Source of the DNA: Coriobacteriaceae bacterium
Lineage (GTDB): Bacteria > Actinomycetota > Coriobacteriia > Coriobacteriales > UBA8131
Assembly: GCA_012515495.1 (NCBI GenBank)
Contig: JAAYYH010000173.1
Span: 1-10,553 of the forward strand
Reading direction: 5' to 3'
DNA length: 10,553 bases
Positions 1-6,060 of the stretch are shown here, in pieces. Every line of letters begins with the position of its first letter. Positions within the stretch are counted from its first letter, which is position 1. The notes under the pieces are model-generated. The model worked only from the letters and a program-made list of their open reading frames with translations, was not told where the DNA came from and made no database searches. A program made the position numbers and the translations under genes.

Positions 1-4
1 ACTC

Positions 5-26
5 AGCGGGATATCGCTTTCTTTTT
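5..26 (+). terminator. Possible terminator of a gene left of the window
   Basis: AGCG at 5-8 pairs with CGCT at 15-18, with one further G-U pair, around a short GATA loop. A T-rich run (TTCTTTTT, 19-26) follows directly. This is the form of a small intrinsic terminator for rightward transcription ending just outside the window. The stem is short, so it could also be chance or the remains of a larger structure. Confidence 0.35.
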
Positions 27-295
27 CCTGTCATTTGGAACCTCTCTTTCATGTGCATACACACATTGTATCGAGGTCTCTCTTAAGGATGAAGGTTCAC
101 TGTCCAGAAATCAGGTGCCATTTCTGTTCTTGCACAAAGCCCGATGAATGCAAAAACTGAAAGCGCTGCTGGTAGCTTGGCGTTGATTTGGAGTTGATTG
201 CTGCATCGGTTTGTCTGGCAAGTGTAACTTGGTGCGGGCAAACTGGAGCCTGTAGCTTGGACTATGGAACATGGTCCCAAGAGGAAGCTGTAAAG
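27..295. other. Gene-free stretch with several short inverted repeats
   Basis: No convincing gene lies here. The open frames on either strand show no family motif or Shine-Dalgarno support. Short inverted repeats are visible: AGAAAT/ATTTCT (106-111 and 120-125), CAAGT/ACTTG with a 3-nt gap (219-223 and 227-231), and CTTGGAC/GTCCCAAG with one bulged C (256-262 and 274-281). No clear -35/-10 pair was found for the gene at 296. A TTG at 188 opens the same frame as that gene but lacks a ribosome binding site. The region is probably the leader and promoter region of the 296 gene, but nothing here proves it. Confidence 0.4.
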
Positions 296-622
296 ATGTC
301 CGCTGAAAAAGAACATAGGACAAAGAGATTGCACTTGGACAGAAAGCGTGAGTCCAAGACGGAGAAGAGATTCAATTACGTGTTGGTTCTCACTGCCAAA
401 ATCATAGCACTGGTTCTGGCAGTATTGGCAGGTGGTGGCTTTGCAATCAACGCGATCTCTGTCGAGAGTATGTCAGGATTGCTGGTGGTTTCGTTGGTCA
501 TCCTGACATTAGCTTCGATTCAGGACTCGATGGCAATCCATCACTACTGCAGGGAACTTGACGAACTTGAGTACTCGCAAGATCACGCACATGATACTTC
601 TCACAACAAACCCGTGCGCTAA
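296..622 (+). CDS. Small two-pass membrane protein of unknown function
   Basis: I do not recognise the family. The 108-residue product has a strongly charged Lys/Arg/Glu-rich N-terminus (residues 1-26). Two hydrophobic segments follow, about 28-51 (with a GGG turn near 46-48) and about 58-76, joined by a very short loop. The C-terminal tail of about 30 residues is polar and rich in His and acidic residues. This predicts a membrane hairpin with both ends on the same side, and the positive N-terminus suggests the cytoplasm. The ATG at 296 is chosen because GAGGAAG (281-287) sits 8 nt upstream. A longer frame from a TTG at 188 exists, but its extra 36 residues look like non-coding sequence. The gene stands alone and converges on ychF. 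It could be a membrane regulator or stress protein, but nothing in the sequence assigns a role. Confidence 0.6.
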   Translation: MSAEKEHRTKRLHLDRKRESKTEKRFNYVLVLTAKIIALVLAVLAGGGFAINAISVESMSGLLVVSLVILTLASIQDSMAIHHYCRELDELEYSQDHAHDTSHNKPVR

Positions 623-672
623 GTTCTGCCGGTGCTTCTGGCGTACCTGAGACTCCAAGTTAGACTGAGGCT

Positions 673-689
673 GCTTTAATTGTTAAAGC
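673..689. terminator. Perfect stem-loop over the ychF stop codon
   Basis: GCTTTAA (673-679) and TTAAAGC (683-689) form a perfect 7-bp inverted repeat with a 3-nt loop. It lies in the convergent end between the small membrane protein gene and ychF and contains the ychF TAA stop. No U-tract follows on either strand, so an intrinsic terminator is doubtful. It may act as a 3'-end stabilising hairpin or be chance. Confidence 0.25.
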
Positions 690-1740
690 GAAAGTGCATC
701 ACGTCGCCATCTTGGACAACATATTCCTTGCCCTCCATACGTAATTTACCAGCAGTTTTGCAACCAGCCTCTCCCCCCAAACCAACATAATCGGAATAGC
801 CAGCTGTCTCGGCTTTGATAAAGCCTTTCTCAAAATCTGTATGGATTACGCCCGCCGCTTGTGGCGCTTTGGCCCCAATGGGTATGGTCCAGGCCTTGAC
901 CTCCATCTCGCCAGCTGTGAAAAACGACTGCAGGCCCAACAGCTTGTAAGCCTCACGCGCCAAACGCGCCAAACCAGATTCCTCAAGTCCCAACGCCGAA
1001 AGGAACTCGGCAGCCTCCTCCTCGCTCATCTCGGCGATATCGGCCTCAACCTTGGCGCTGATTGGTATGGGAGTCACACCATCGATAGGATCGAGCGTGG
1101 CTCCGGCCTGATCCTCATCGACATTCGCCACATAGAGCAGCGGCTTCATCGTTAGTAGATGCAGATCGTAGAGCAGCGCACGTTCCTCGTCAGTCATGTC
1201 GAAGCTGACGGCGCGGTTGCCCTCATTCATCCAGCTCTGAAGCCGCTCAATCAGCTCCAATTTGGTGGCAATCGCCTTGTCACGCTTGGCTTCTTTTTGC
1301 AGGCGAGGCAGTGCCCGCTCGATGGTGCCCAGGTCGGCCAGGATCAGTTCGGTCTTGATGATCTCACTATCACGCAGGGGATCTGCGTCACCCTCGACAT
1401 GAGTCACCTCATCATCTTGGAAGTAGCGCACTACCTCGATGATGGCGTCGGTCTCGCGGATGTTGGCCAGAAACTTGTTGCCCAAACCTTCTCCGCTGTT
1501 CGCGCCGCGCACCAACCCAGCAATATCCACGAACTCAACCGTCGCCGGCACAATGCGCCCGGGATTCACGATCTTCGCCAACTGGGTCAGGCGCTCATCA
1601 GGAACAGGCACAATGCCGATGTTGGGCTCGATGGTGGCAAAGGGATAGTTGGCCGCTAATCCGCCTTTGCGAGTCAAGGCTGTGAACAGTGTTGATTTGC
1701 CCACGTTGGGCAGGCCGACTATGCCAATGGAAAGAGCCAC
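676..1740 (-). CDS. ychF: YchF-family P-loop NTPase (Obg-related)
   Basis: YchF is a conserved cytosolic Obg-family NTPase that hydrolyses ATP in preference to GTP. It binds ribosomes and is tied to translation and stress or redox responses. The 354-residue product is close to the usual family length of about 363. The P-loop GLPNVGKST is at residues 9-17. The switch/G3 segment is DIAGLVRGANSGEGLG (72-87). The G4 position reads NVDE (206-209) instead of the NKxD of true GTPases, as expected for the ATP-preferring YchF group. The C-terminal TGS domain covers about 270-353, starting near FFTAGE and including the conserved FEKGFIKAE segment (303-311). Translation starts at GTG, preceded by AAGGAG (1747-1752) at 6-nt spacing. 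The gene stands alone, divergent from the glycosyltransferase gene. A candidate extended -10 promoter lies at 1780-1788. No oddity was seen. Confidence 0.97.
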   Translation of the reverse strand: MALSIGIVGLPNVGKSTLFTALTRKGGLAANYPFATIEPNIGIVPVPDERLTQLAKIVNPGRIVPATVEFVDIAGLVRGANSGEGLGNKFLANIRETDAIIEVVRYFQDDEVTHVEGDADPLRDSEIIKTELILADLGTIERALPRLQKEAKRDKAIATKLELIERLQSWMNEGNRAVSFDMTDEERALLYDLHLLTMKPLLYVANVDEDQAGATLDPIDGVTPIPISAKVEADIAEMSEEEAAEFLSALGLEESGLARLAREAYKLLGLQSFFTAGEMEVKAWTIPIGAKAPQAAGVIHTDFEKGFIKAETAGYSDYVGLGGEAGCKTAGKLRMEGKEYVVQDGDVMHFRFNN

Positions 1741-1755
1741 GAAGTTCTCCTTAGG

Positions 1756-1784
1756 TTATCTGGTGTCGATGCATGGTGTATCAT
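1756..1784 (+). promoter_or_regulatory. Candidate promoter for a leaderless glycosyltransferase mRNA
   Basis: TTATCT (1756-1761) and TATCAT (1779-1784) are separated by 17 nt. The TATCAT hexamer ends 7 nt before the ATG at 1792, so transcription would begin at or next to the start codon. No Shine-Dalgarno sequence precedes this ATG, which agrees with a leaderless transcript. The -35 match is weak (three of six), and the -10 hexamer overlaps that of the divergent ychF promoter. Confidence 0.4.
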
Positions 1785-1788
1785 ACCA
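1780..1788 (-). promoter_or_regulatory. Candidate extended -10 promoter for ychF
   Basis: On the minus strand, TGGTATGAT fits an extended -10 element (TGn followed by TATGAT, five of six matches to TATAAT). It predicts a start of transcription near 1773 and a leader of about 33 nt that holds the ychF ribosome binding site (AAGGAG, 1747-1752). No good -35 hexamer is present, as is common with extended -10 promoters. Confidence 0.4.
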
Positions 1789-1791
1789 TCC

Positions 1792-3150
1792 ATGGATGAT
1801 ACCAACGATAACAAGCCGTCGGATAACGTGCCGCTCACGTCTACTTCGGCCAGTCCTTCCAGTAACACCGATAACCTTGGCCTGATTGCCGATCAGACCG
1901 CCACTATCGCGGTGGTCCATGCCTCGGTAGGCTCTGGCCATAAGGTTGCCGCTGAGGCGATTGCAGAGGCGCTGGAACACATAGTCGAAGCCTGCAAGGA
2001 GCGTTTCGCTCCCGTATCAACTAAAATCAATGTCGAGGTTTTAGATATCCTCTCCTTTGGTCGGATAGTCTTTGATGGCGACAAGGCGGCCTCGATGTTC
2101 ACCGGACCAACCCGTCCTATCTACGACATCACCTGGCGTTATGTACTCACCGGACGTCTGTTGTGGGGTGGCGGAACCATCTGGTCGCACTTGATGTTTT
2201 CCGATTTCACGCAATGGGTGCGCGAGAAGAATCCCGCGGCTGTTATCTGCACCCACATCACCGCGGCCAATGTCGCCGTAGGCGCACGGATGATCACTAG
2301 GCAGGAGTTTCCCATCGTCAGTGTGCCCACAGACTATGATATCGAGGGCCTCTGGCCGCACAAATACACCGACCTGTTCTGCGTGGGAACCGAGTCCATG
2401 GCTGAGACGCTACGAGCTCGTAATATCGAGGAAGAACGCATCATTATCACCGGTATCCCGGCACGCAGTGACTTTCGCACTGGCTATGATCGTGATGAGG
2501 TACGACGAGAATGGAACATCCCACAGGACAAGAAGCTGGCGCTGGTTTTGGCGGGAGCCAGTCTGCCACGTCCTTATGTGCGGTTTCGTGAGACGTTGGC
2601 CAAAGCGCTTCCCTACTTCAAAGATCTGGAGCACATCCACCTGATCATCATAGCGGGAAAGGACAGCGATTACGCATCAGGGCTGCGTCGTCATCTTGAA
2701 CGTGAGGGCGTACAAAACGTCACCGTGCTTGGTTATACCAATCAAATCGCCAAGTTGATGGCTGCCAGCGACTTCGCCATCTGCAAACCTGGCGGCTTGA
2801 CTGTCACAGAATGCCTCTGCACACAAACACCGATGATTTTGGTAGGTAAGGCTTATGGCCAGGAAAAGGTCAATGTGCGTATGCTCACTTCGCTTGGCGC
2901 AGCCCTGCATGTCCAGACGGCACGCGAACTCGTCACAGCAATGAAGTTCGTCTCGCGGATCGGCAGTAGCCTTGAGGCGATGTTGGCCAATGCTGAGCAG
3001 CTGAGCAGACCTGATGCTGCTGTTCAGATCGCCATGTCCAGCCTGCAACTGGCTATTGCGCCAACGACTGGCGGTGACAGGGAGAGACGTCTATCCAAGC
3101 GCCCGTTTCTCAGTTTCTATTGGGGACAGCAACCAGCGCACACGCGCTGA
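1792..3150 (+). CDS. MGDG-synthase/MurG-type glycosyltransferase (probable diacylglycerol glucosyltransferase)
   Basis: The 452-residue product belongs to the GT28-like family that includes MGDG synthase, UgtP/YpfP and MurG. These enzymes move a sugar from a nucleotide sugar to a lipid acceptor at the inner face of the membrane. The N-terminal Rossmann half begins near residue 38 and carries SVGSGHKVAAEAI (45-57), the typical glycine-loop region of MGDG-synthase-type enzymes. THITAANVA (154-162) and VPTDYDIEGLWP (178-189) follow. The C-terminal half has the nucleotide-sugar binding segment KPGGLTVTECL (332-342) and GQEKVN (356-361). The first 36 residues are rich in Ser, Thr, Asp and Asn and precede the fold, so they are probably disordered. 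The start is uncertain. The ATG at 1792 has no ribosome binding site but lies 7 nt after a -10-like hexamer, suggesting leaderless translation. The likely product is a glycolipid or lipid anchor precursor, but the sugar and acceptor cannot be read from the sequence. Confidence 0.85.
   Translation: MDDTNDNKPSDNVPLTSTSASPSSNTDNLGLIADQTATIAVVHASVGSGHKVAAEAIAEALEHIVEACKERFAPVSTKINVEVLDILSFGRIVFDGDKAASMFTGPTRPIYDITWRYVLTGRLLWGGGTIWSHLMFSDFTQWVREKNPAAVICTHITAANVAVGARMITRQEFPIVSVPTDYDIEGLWPHKYTDLFCVGTESMAETLRARNIEEERIIITGIPARSDFRTGYDRDEVRREWNIPQDKKLALVLAGASLPRPYVRFRETLAKALPYFKDLEHIHLIIIAGKDSDYASGLRRHLEREGVQNVTVLGYTNQIAKLMAASDFAICKPGGLTVTECLCTQTPMILVGKAYGQEKVNVRMLTSLGAALHVQTARELVTAMKFVSRIGSSLEAMLANAEQLSRPDAAVQIAMSSLQLAIAPTTGGDRERRLSKRPFLSFYWGQQPAHTR
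3134..3149 (+). terminator. GC-rich stem-loop at the end of the glycosyltransferase gene
   Basis: CAGCGC (3134-3139) and GCGCTG (3144-3149) form a perfect 6-bp GC-rich stem with an ACAC loop. It covers the last codons and part of the TGA stop. No U-tract follows, so it is only a candidate terminator or 3'-end hairpin. Confidence 0.3.
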
Positions 3151-3165
3151 GCAAGTACATAAATC

Positions 3166-3179
3166 AGCATCGAAATGCT
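3166..3179 (-). terminator. Weak terminator-like hairpin of the PucR-type gene
   Basis: Read on the minus strand, AGCAT-TTCG-ATGCT is a 5-bp stem closed by a UUCG-type tetraloop. It lies about 9 nt after the TGA stop of the regulator gene and is followed by an AT-rich stretch (GATTTATGT). The stem is short. It lies in the 37-bp gap between the two converging genes and could serve either strand weakly. Confidence 0.35.
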
Positions 3180-3187
3180 CGACACTT

Positions 3188-4726
3188 TCACTCGACACTG
3201 AAGTGCTCAGAGTTCTCCAACAGCATAAAAGAGAATTGCATCCGTTTGCGTTGCCGCGCATCATCCAGATCTGCTTCAATCATCGATCTGATCTTGGTCA
3301 GTCGCTTAAAAAGCGTGGTTCGATGGATATAGAGAGCCTCGGAGGTTTGAAGTAGGTTCATATTGTGCTCAAGATAGATTTTCAAAGTCTGATAGTAATC
3401 GATGCTCTTCCCCCGATAAGCGAGCAATCTCCTCACATCATCATCACAGTAGTGGACCGCGGACAGCCGTGAGGTTCCAAATCGGTGGTAATGGAGTATG
3501 GCATATTCCTGGAAAGGATAGTCCCAACGCATCGGATCCTGCTCAACGCCAATCACCACGGCTTCGGCAGCTTCGTTGAAGTACTGATCAGCTTCGAGGA
3601 TATCCTCAAAAGTCGAGCTGATACCAATATGCGACACCAGTTCTTCGAGGTTATCGCGCAGAGTGTCGAGGATATCCTCCTTTGACCAATCGTCTGTCAA
3701 CGGAGCCACACAGGCGATGCAGTTTCTGAAGCGGAGAGCGCAGGAACGCGGCAGGGCAAGTTCGAGGCTCGAACAGATGAAGGCGTCGGTCGAGGTCTTC
3801 AGGTCCTGTTCAGAGAGCATGACATAGATGCAGACAAAGCGTCCAAGGCGCTCCCAGCGCCATAATCTCAGGCTATCCCTGGTTTGCTTGCTTTCAGCTG
3901 CATCCCCTTCCAAAACAGAGGCCAAAAAAACACGAAAGACCTGACTCAATTCGTCATATCTGAGCGAACTTCGCCTCCATGCGATACGTACAACTTCGGT
4001 GATGATCTCGGCTATCTGGAAATCGCCTTCTTCAAAAGGTCGCACCAAACTGCTTACGGTAAGACGTCCCTCGAATCTTTCACTTGATCCCAAGTTGACA
4101 TACATGATATCGAACCCAATCACATCGGAGTGATAGAGTGTCGCCTCATATGCCTTGAATGTCTGTTGGAACTGCTGTTCTGACGTGAGCGTGTTCATCA
4201 GCTCAGGAGTGGGAATATAGTAGGGTCCAATCTTCTCACAGAAATCGTTGATTAATACATCATAACCAGGCGAGAACCCGGCGATGATGGAATGGTCTGA
4301 CGAGAAGATATATAGAGGATTAGCCAGGAGTATGTTACCGATCTTGCAGATACGGTTGAGGTCCTGCTTATCATTTAGCTCCCGCTGTAAAGCCATATAC
4401 CATTCGTTGAAACGAGCGAAGGCCTTGAGCACAAGCACCAGTGCCTCTGTATAGCCGATTTCGCCATTCAGCACGATATATTGGCAGTCGGACTGTTCGT
4501 CACACCTGAAGTGATCACCAACGATTACAAGGTACGCGTAAGTAGAAGGGATCTGGATATTCTCGCCAGCTTGGGCATCAATCACATAGACGTATTCAAA
4601 GCTGGTCTCATTGATATCTAAGCAGGGTAGAGCACCTTTAAGGCAGCGCGCCTTTGAGGCTCTGCCTAGGGATGAGTGGACGATGCTACCGGCCAGCTCG
4701 TCATGTAACATCCACATACTGAACAT
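3188..4726 (-). CDS. PucR/CdaR-type transcriptional regulator
   Basis: The 512-residue product ends in a PucR-type helix-turn-helix domain (about 441-499). Its recognisable features are a TLKIYLEHNMNLLQTSEALYI core, an HRTTLFKRLTKI recognition region, and a final hydrophobic helix. The middle part (about 255-410) is spaced like the CdaR GGDEF-like region of PucR-family activators. The N-terminal half (about 1-240) should be the sensing part, but I cannot assign a named ligand domain, and it shows no membrane segment. Proteins of this build commonly activate catabolic genes when a substrate is present. I prefer the ATG at 4724-4726. AAAGG lies 9 nt before it, whereas the in-frame TTG at 4735 abuts that sequence. 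The gene is divergent from the UroD-type methyltransferase gene, which is therefore its most likely target. The regulator class is secure; the ligand and target are inference. Confidence 0.85.
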   Translation of the reverse strand: MFSMWMLHDELAGSIVHSSLGRASKARCLKGALPCLDINETSFEYVYVIDAQAGENIQIPSTYAYLVIVGDHFRCDEQSDCQYIVLNGEIGYTEALVLVLKAFARFNEWYMALQRELNDKQDLNRICKIGNILLANPLYIFSSDHSIIAGFSPGYDVLINDFCEKIGPYYIPTPELMNTLTSEQQFQQTFKAYEATLYHSDVIGFDIMYVNLGSSERFEGRLTVSSLVRPFEEGDFQIAEIITEVVRIAWRRSSLRYDELSQVFRVFLASVLEGDAAESKQTRDSLRLWRWERLGRFVCIYVMLSEQDLKTSTDAFICSSLELALPRSCALRFRNCIACVAPLTDDWSKEDILDTLRDNLEELVSHIGISSTFEDILEADQYFNEAAEAVVIGVEQDPMRWDYPFQEYAILHYHRFGTSRLSAVHYCDDDVRRLLAYRGKSIDYYQTLKIYLEHNMNLLQTSEALYIHRTTLFKRLTKIRSMIEADLDDARQRKRMQFSFMLLENSEHFSVE

Positions 4727-4782
4727 CAGGCCCAACCTTTTCTGTGCGCTGCGTGTGCATCAACCAATACGAGAGTCTATCA

Positions 4783-4811
4783 AGAGTAGGATTCCTGCCT
4801 CTAAAAATCAA
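4783..4811 (-). promoter_or_regulatory. Weak candidate promoter for the PucR-type gene
   Basis: On the minus strand TTGATT (4806-4811) and TACTCT (4783-4788) are 17 nt apart. This would give a leader of about 50 nt before the ATG at 4726. The -10 matches the consensus at only three of six positions. An imperfect palindrome around AGGATTCCT (4786-4798) overlaps it and could be a regulator site. Confidence 0.25.
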
Positions 4812-4822
4812 CAGTGGACCGG

Positions 4823-4851
4823 TTATCTTCGTCTCTTTGAAAGCTTAGAAT
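4823..4851 (+). promoter_or_regulatory. Candidate promoter of the UroD-type methyltransferase gene
   Basis: TTATCT (4823-4828) and TAGAAT (4846-4851, five of six matches to TATAAT) are separated by 17 nt. Transcription would begin near 4858, leaving a leader of about 73 nt before the ATG at 4931. The -35 hexamer and spacer length are the same as in the candidate promoter at 1756-1784. Confidence 0.45.
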
Positions 4852-4869
4852 GATGCCGTAAGTATCATT
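4849..4869. promoter_or_regulatory. Inverted repeat over the -10 and start site: candidate operator
   Basis: AATGAT (4849-4854) and ATCATT (4864-4869) are perfect inverted copies separated by 9 nt, so their centres are 15 bp apart. The left arm overlaps the TAGAAT -10 hexamer and the whole element spans the predicted start of transcription. A dimeric regulator here would be expected to repress. The divergent PucR-type protein is a candidate, although activators of that family normally bind further upstream. The site was found by eye and no second copy was seen. Confidence 0.35.
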
Positions 4870-4930
4870 GTCCCCTATTTGAGTCCACCCCATTCTCACC
4901 ATTGGTTTGACCGAGGAAAGGAGAAGGCGA

Positions 4931-5968
4931 ATGCTCACTGCAAAAGAGAACATGCGGGAAGTTATCAGGGGAGGAAACCCTGAGCGTTATGTGAACCAAT
5001 ACGAGGCAGTCAGGCTGCTCTTCCATCCCTTCATGTTCAAGAGCCCGAGCCCAAAACAGGGCGAGGGTGAAGTCGTTAACCTCTGGGGTATCACCAACGT
5101 GTGGCCGGCAGGAACTCCCGGCCAATTCCCCGTCCATACTGGAGATAAGATCGTCGTCAAGGATATCGAGAATTGGCGCGATTACGTCAAGGCTCCCTCG
5201 CTTGATTTCTCCGATGAGGATTGGGCAGCGGCAAAGGCGATGTATGACGCGGTCGACGGCACACAGGCCTACAAATCGGCCCTCGTTGTCTCAGGACTCT
5301 TTGAGATGACCCATCATCTCTGTGAGATCACCAACGCACTTGTCTATTACCTCACCAATCCCGACGAGATGCACGAACTCATAGATTATCTGACCGAGTT
5401 CGAACTCAAGTTAGCAGAAGGGATCTGTGAACACCTGAAGCCTGATTGTGTCTTCCACCACGACGACTGGGGCTCAGAGCTTTCAACGTTCCTTCGTCCT
5501 GAGATGTTCGCGGAGTTCTTCGTCGAGCCTTACAAGAAGATTTACAAGTACTATCATGACCATGGCTGTGAGCTTGTCATCCACCACTGCGACAGTTATG
5601 CCGCGACTCTTGTCCCCTATATGATTGAGATGGGTATCGATGTCTGGCAAGGCCCCATGGTCTCCAACAACATATCTGAGCTCATCAAGGAATATGGTGG
5701 CAAGATCTCATTCATGGGTGGAATCGACAACAAATTGGTCGATTACGAGGGTTGGACCCCAGAGGATATCTATAAGGTAGCACGCACTACCGTCGACGAA
5801 TGTGGCAAGGAATACTTCATCCCCTGTATTACCCAGGGTGGCCCTGGCTCAACTATGCCCGGCACCTATACAGCGCTTACAGATGCAATCGATAAGTGTA
5901 GTATCGAGGACTTCGGACGTAAGCCCGAGGAGCTCACCCGCATCCTGCCTTTGCAGATCCTGTTCTGA
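4931..5968 (+). CDS. UroD-superfamily corrinoid/CoM-type methyltransferase
   Basis: The 345-residue product has the uroporphyrinogen decarboxylase fold, but its motifs match the methyltransferase branch (MtaA/MtbA and O-demethylase partners) better than heme-pathway HemE. IHHCDS (217-222) supplies a His-x-Cys pair (His218, Cys220). A distal Cys299 in CITQGGPGSTMPGTY lies 79 residues on, the spacing of the three zinc ligands in MtaA/MtbA as I recall it. Such enzymes move methyl groups between a corrinoid protein and a thiol or pterin acceptor in the cytoplasm. The ATG at 4931 is preceded by AAAGGAG (4917-4923) at 7-nt spacing, better than an in-frame TTG at 4907. Ile codons are mostly ATC and Lys mostly AAG, suggesting high expression. 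The gene is divergent from a PucR-type regulator and ends at a strong terminator, so it appears to be a single-gene unit. No corrinoid protein lies beside it. The methyl donor and acceptor are unknown. Confidence 0.82.
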   Translation: MLTAKENMREVIRGGNPERYVNQYEAVRLLFHPFMFKSPSPKQGEGEVVNLWGITNVWPAGTPGQFPVHTGDKIVVKDIENWRDYVKAPSLDFSDEDWAAAKAMYDAVDGTQAYKSALVVSGLFEMTHHLCEITNALVYYLTNPDEMHELIDYLTEFELKLAEGICEHLKPDCVFHHDDWGSELSTFLRPEMFAEFFVEPYKKIYKYYHDHGCELVIHHCDSYAATLVPYMIEMGIDVWQGPMVSNNISELIKEYGGKISFMGGIDNKLVDYEGWTPEDIYKVARTTVDECGKEYFIPCITQGGPGSTMPGTYTALTDAIDKCSIEDFGRKPEELTRILPLQILF

Positions 5969-5986
5969 TTGAGGCTCTTTATAAAT

Positions 5987-6018
5987 GGACCGGCCTCTTC
6001 TCGGGAAGGGTCCGGTCC
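5987..6018. terminator. Strong stem-loop terminator between converging genes
   Basis: GGACCGG (5987-5993) pairs perfectly with CCGGTCC (6012-6018). The interior adds CTTC/GAAG around a TCGG loop plus neighbouring C-G pairs, making a long GC-rich hairpin. It starts 18 nt after the methyltransferase stop codon. The downstream flank on the plus strand is only partly T-rich (TCTTCGTGTT). On the minus strand an ATTTATAAAG flank follows. It probably serves the methyltransferase gene and also transcripts leaving the VTT gene from the other side. Confidence 0.75.
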
Positions 6019-6060
6019 TCTTCGTGTTCCACGTCTTACGATGATCCGTTCCTTGGACTG

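Noticed and set aside
240..295. A T-box riboswitch in front of the 296 gene, suggested by a GGAAC/GGTCCC stretch
   Set aside because: The T-box core sequence (near GGGTGGNACCGCG) and a following terminator are absent, and the downstream gene is not an amino-acid or aminoacyl-tRNA gene.
841..1659. Long plus-strand open frames inside ychF
   Set aside because: They are antisense to a gene with clear P-loop and TGS motifs, have no ribosome binding sites and give compositionally odd proteins without family motifs.
4907..4930. TTG start for the UroD-type gene eight codons upstream
   Set aside because: It would place the Shine-Dalgarno AAAGGAG inside the coding region, and the extra residues (TEERRRR) are just the translated ribosome binding site.
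4931..5968. Heme-pathway uroporphyrinogen decarboxylase (hemE)
   Set aside because: The His-x-Cys with distal Cys and the CITQGGPGST segment fit the methyltransferase branch, there are no heme genes nearby, and the partner is a PucR-type catabolic regulator.
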